From: Solea solea
Lineage: Eukaryota; Chordata; Actinopteri; Pleuronectiformes; Soleidae
Length of the DNA: 64,000 nt
Assembly: GCF_958295425.1 (NCBI RefSeq)
Contig: NC_081136.1
Span: 3,063,811-3,127,810 of the forward strand
Reading direction: 5' to 3'
Position 1 is the first letter of the stretch, and every line of letters begins with the position of its first letter. The notes below the pieces were generated by a model. The model was not told where the DNA came from. It made no database searches and worked only from the letters and a program-made list of their open reading frames with translations. This document shows positions 63,455 to 64,000 of the stretch, piece by piece. A program made the translations under genes and the position numbers.

Positions 63455-64000
63455 GTCCGCAGATTAAAGGTGACATCGAATGCTTGTATCACACATATAT
63501 GTTAGTTATGGAGGTCTACTTACATATATTAACATGTTTTCATGATTAAAAACCTCCTAATCGCTGCAAACGAGCCGATCAAAATATCTCCTCACTGACG
63601 CTCTCGTCAGCCGCGCTGTTTCAGACCAAACAGTTGCTGTGATTGGCCAGCCAACGAGAGCTTTAAAACTGTCCTGTGATTGGCCAGGTACCTGGAAGTG
63701 ACGTAATAGATAGGCCAGCTCTCAGATACACAGCTCCCCCTCTGGCACGGTGGATGCTCTGCATCTCAGCAGCTACAACGAGAGTAGTTCTTCTTCTTCT
63801 GCGGTTGAATGTACGCAACCGGATGTGCCCGGACTAGTGCCCGCACCGGGAGGCGCTACGGTGGTGAGGATTTCTGATGACGACATCAAATTAAGGAAGT
63901 GTCGATCCGCTTCGCAGAGCCCAGGAAAACAATACAACACTATTTTCTCAGCAGTGGCTGAACTGTTTGTTCTGAAACTTTAGGGTTTCATAAACGAGGT
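63455..64000 (+). mobile_element. Probable DNA-transposon remnant with a small ORF, running off the right edge
   Basis: AGATTAAAGGTGACATCGAA, TGTATCACACATATATGTTA, two CTGTGATTGGCCAG-like phrases (63638-63651, 63675-63688), GAAGTGACGTAATAGATAGG and CCCCCTCTGGCACGGTGGAT form a block I associate with a teleost DNA element. The frame at 63750-63983 starts MDALHLSSYNESSSSSSAVE and contains VRISDDDIKLRKC; it could be the first coding part of the element's protein. A host first exon cannot be excluded. Confidence 0.45.

Overview
The window looks like nuclear genomic DNA of a teleost fish, probably a percomorph judging by repeat content (my inference). Three multi-exon protein genes can be recognised: phenylalanine hydroxylase (pah, +, 28783-42547, 13 coding exons, 461 aa), a second aromatic amino acid hydroxylase directly behind it that reads as tyrosine hydroxylase 2 (th2, +, 43699-49269, 12 coding exons, 480 aa), and the C-terminal half of nucleoporin Nup37 (nup37, -, 58813 down to 55984, 5 exons). 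th2 is known from non-mammalian vertebrates, and the compact introns, dense CA/TG microsatellites and short dispersed repeats also fit a teleost.

Layout: 1-28.6 kb holds no recognisable protein gene. It is an intergenic stretch of AT-rich DNA, microsatellites, old transposon pieces, a tRNA-derived SINE, one long near-perfect hairpin, and several TAATTA/SOX-site-rich blocks that could be cis-regulatory. 28.6-43.0 kb is pah. The gap between the pah poly(A) signal and the th2 TATA box is only about 0.7 kb. 43.6-49.4 kb is th2. 49.4-55.9 kb is a repeat-rich tail-to-tail gap between th2 and nup37. It contains a retrotransposon fragment, an antisense decayed 28S rRNA fragment, two adjacent copies of one dispersed repeat and an unexplained exon-like ORF. 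55.9-64 kb is the nup37 3' half and its large upstream intron, again with repeats. The nup37 N-terminal exons (about 150 residues) were not found and probably lie beyond the right edge.

How the genes relate: PAH converts phenylalanine to tyrosine, and TH-type enzymes convert tyrosine to L-DOPA, both using tetrahydrobiopterin and non-haem iron. The two genes share nearly every splice site, so they descend from one ancestral gene. nup37 is functionally unrelated and is a neighbour only. I found no sign of an undescribed multi-gene system. The points most worth a second look are the pah-th2 arrangement and th2 substrate choice, the 34-bp-arm hairpin at 12.3 kb, the 28S rRNA relic, the repeat family present in four consecutive pah introns, and the exon-like ORF at 50.6-50.9 kb. 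All exon boundaries were placed by hand from GT/AG signals and remembered family sequences; no alignment was run.
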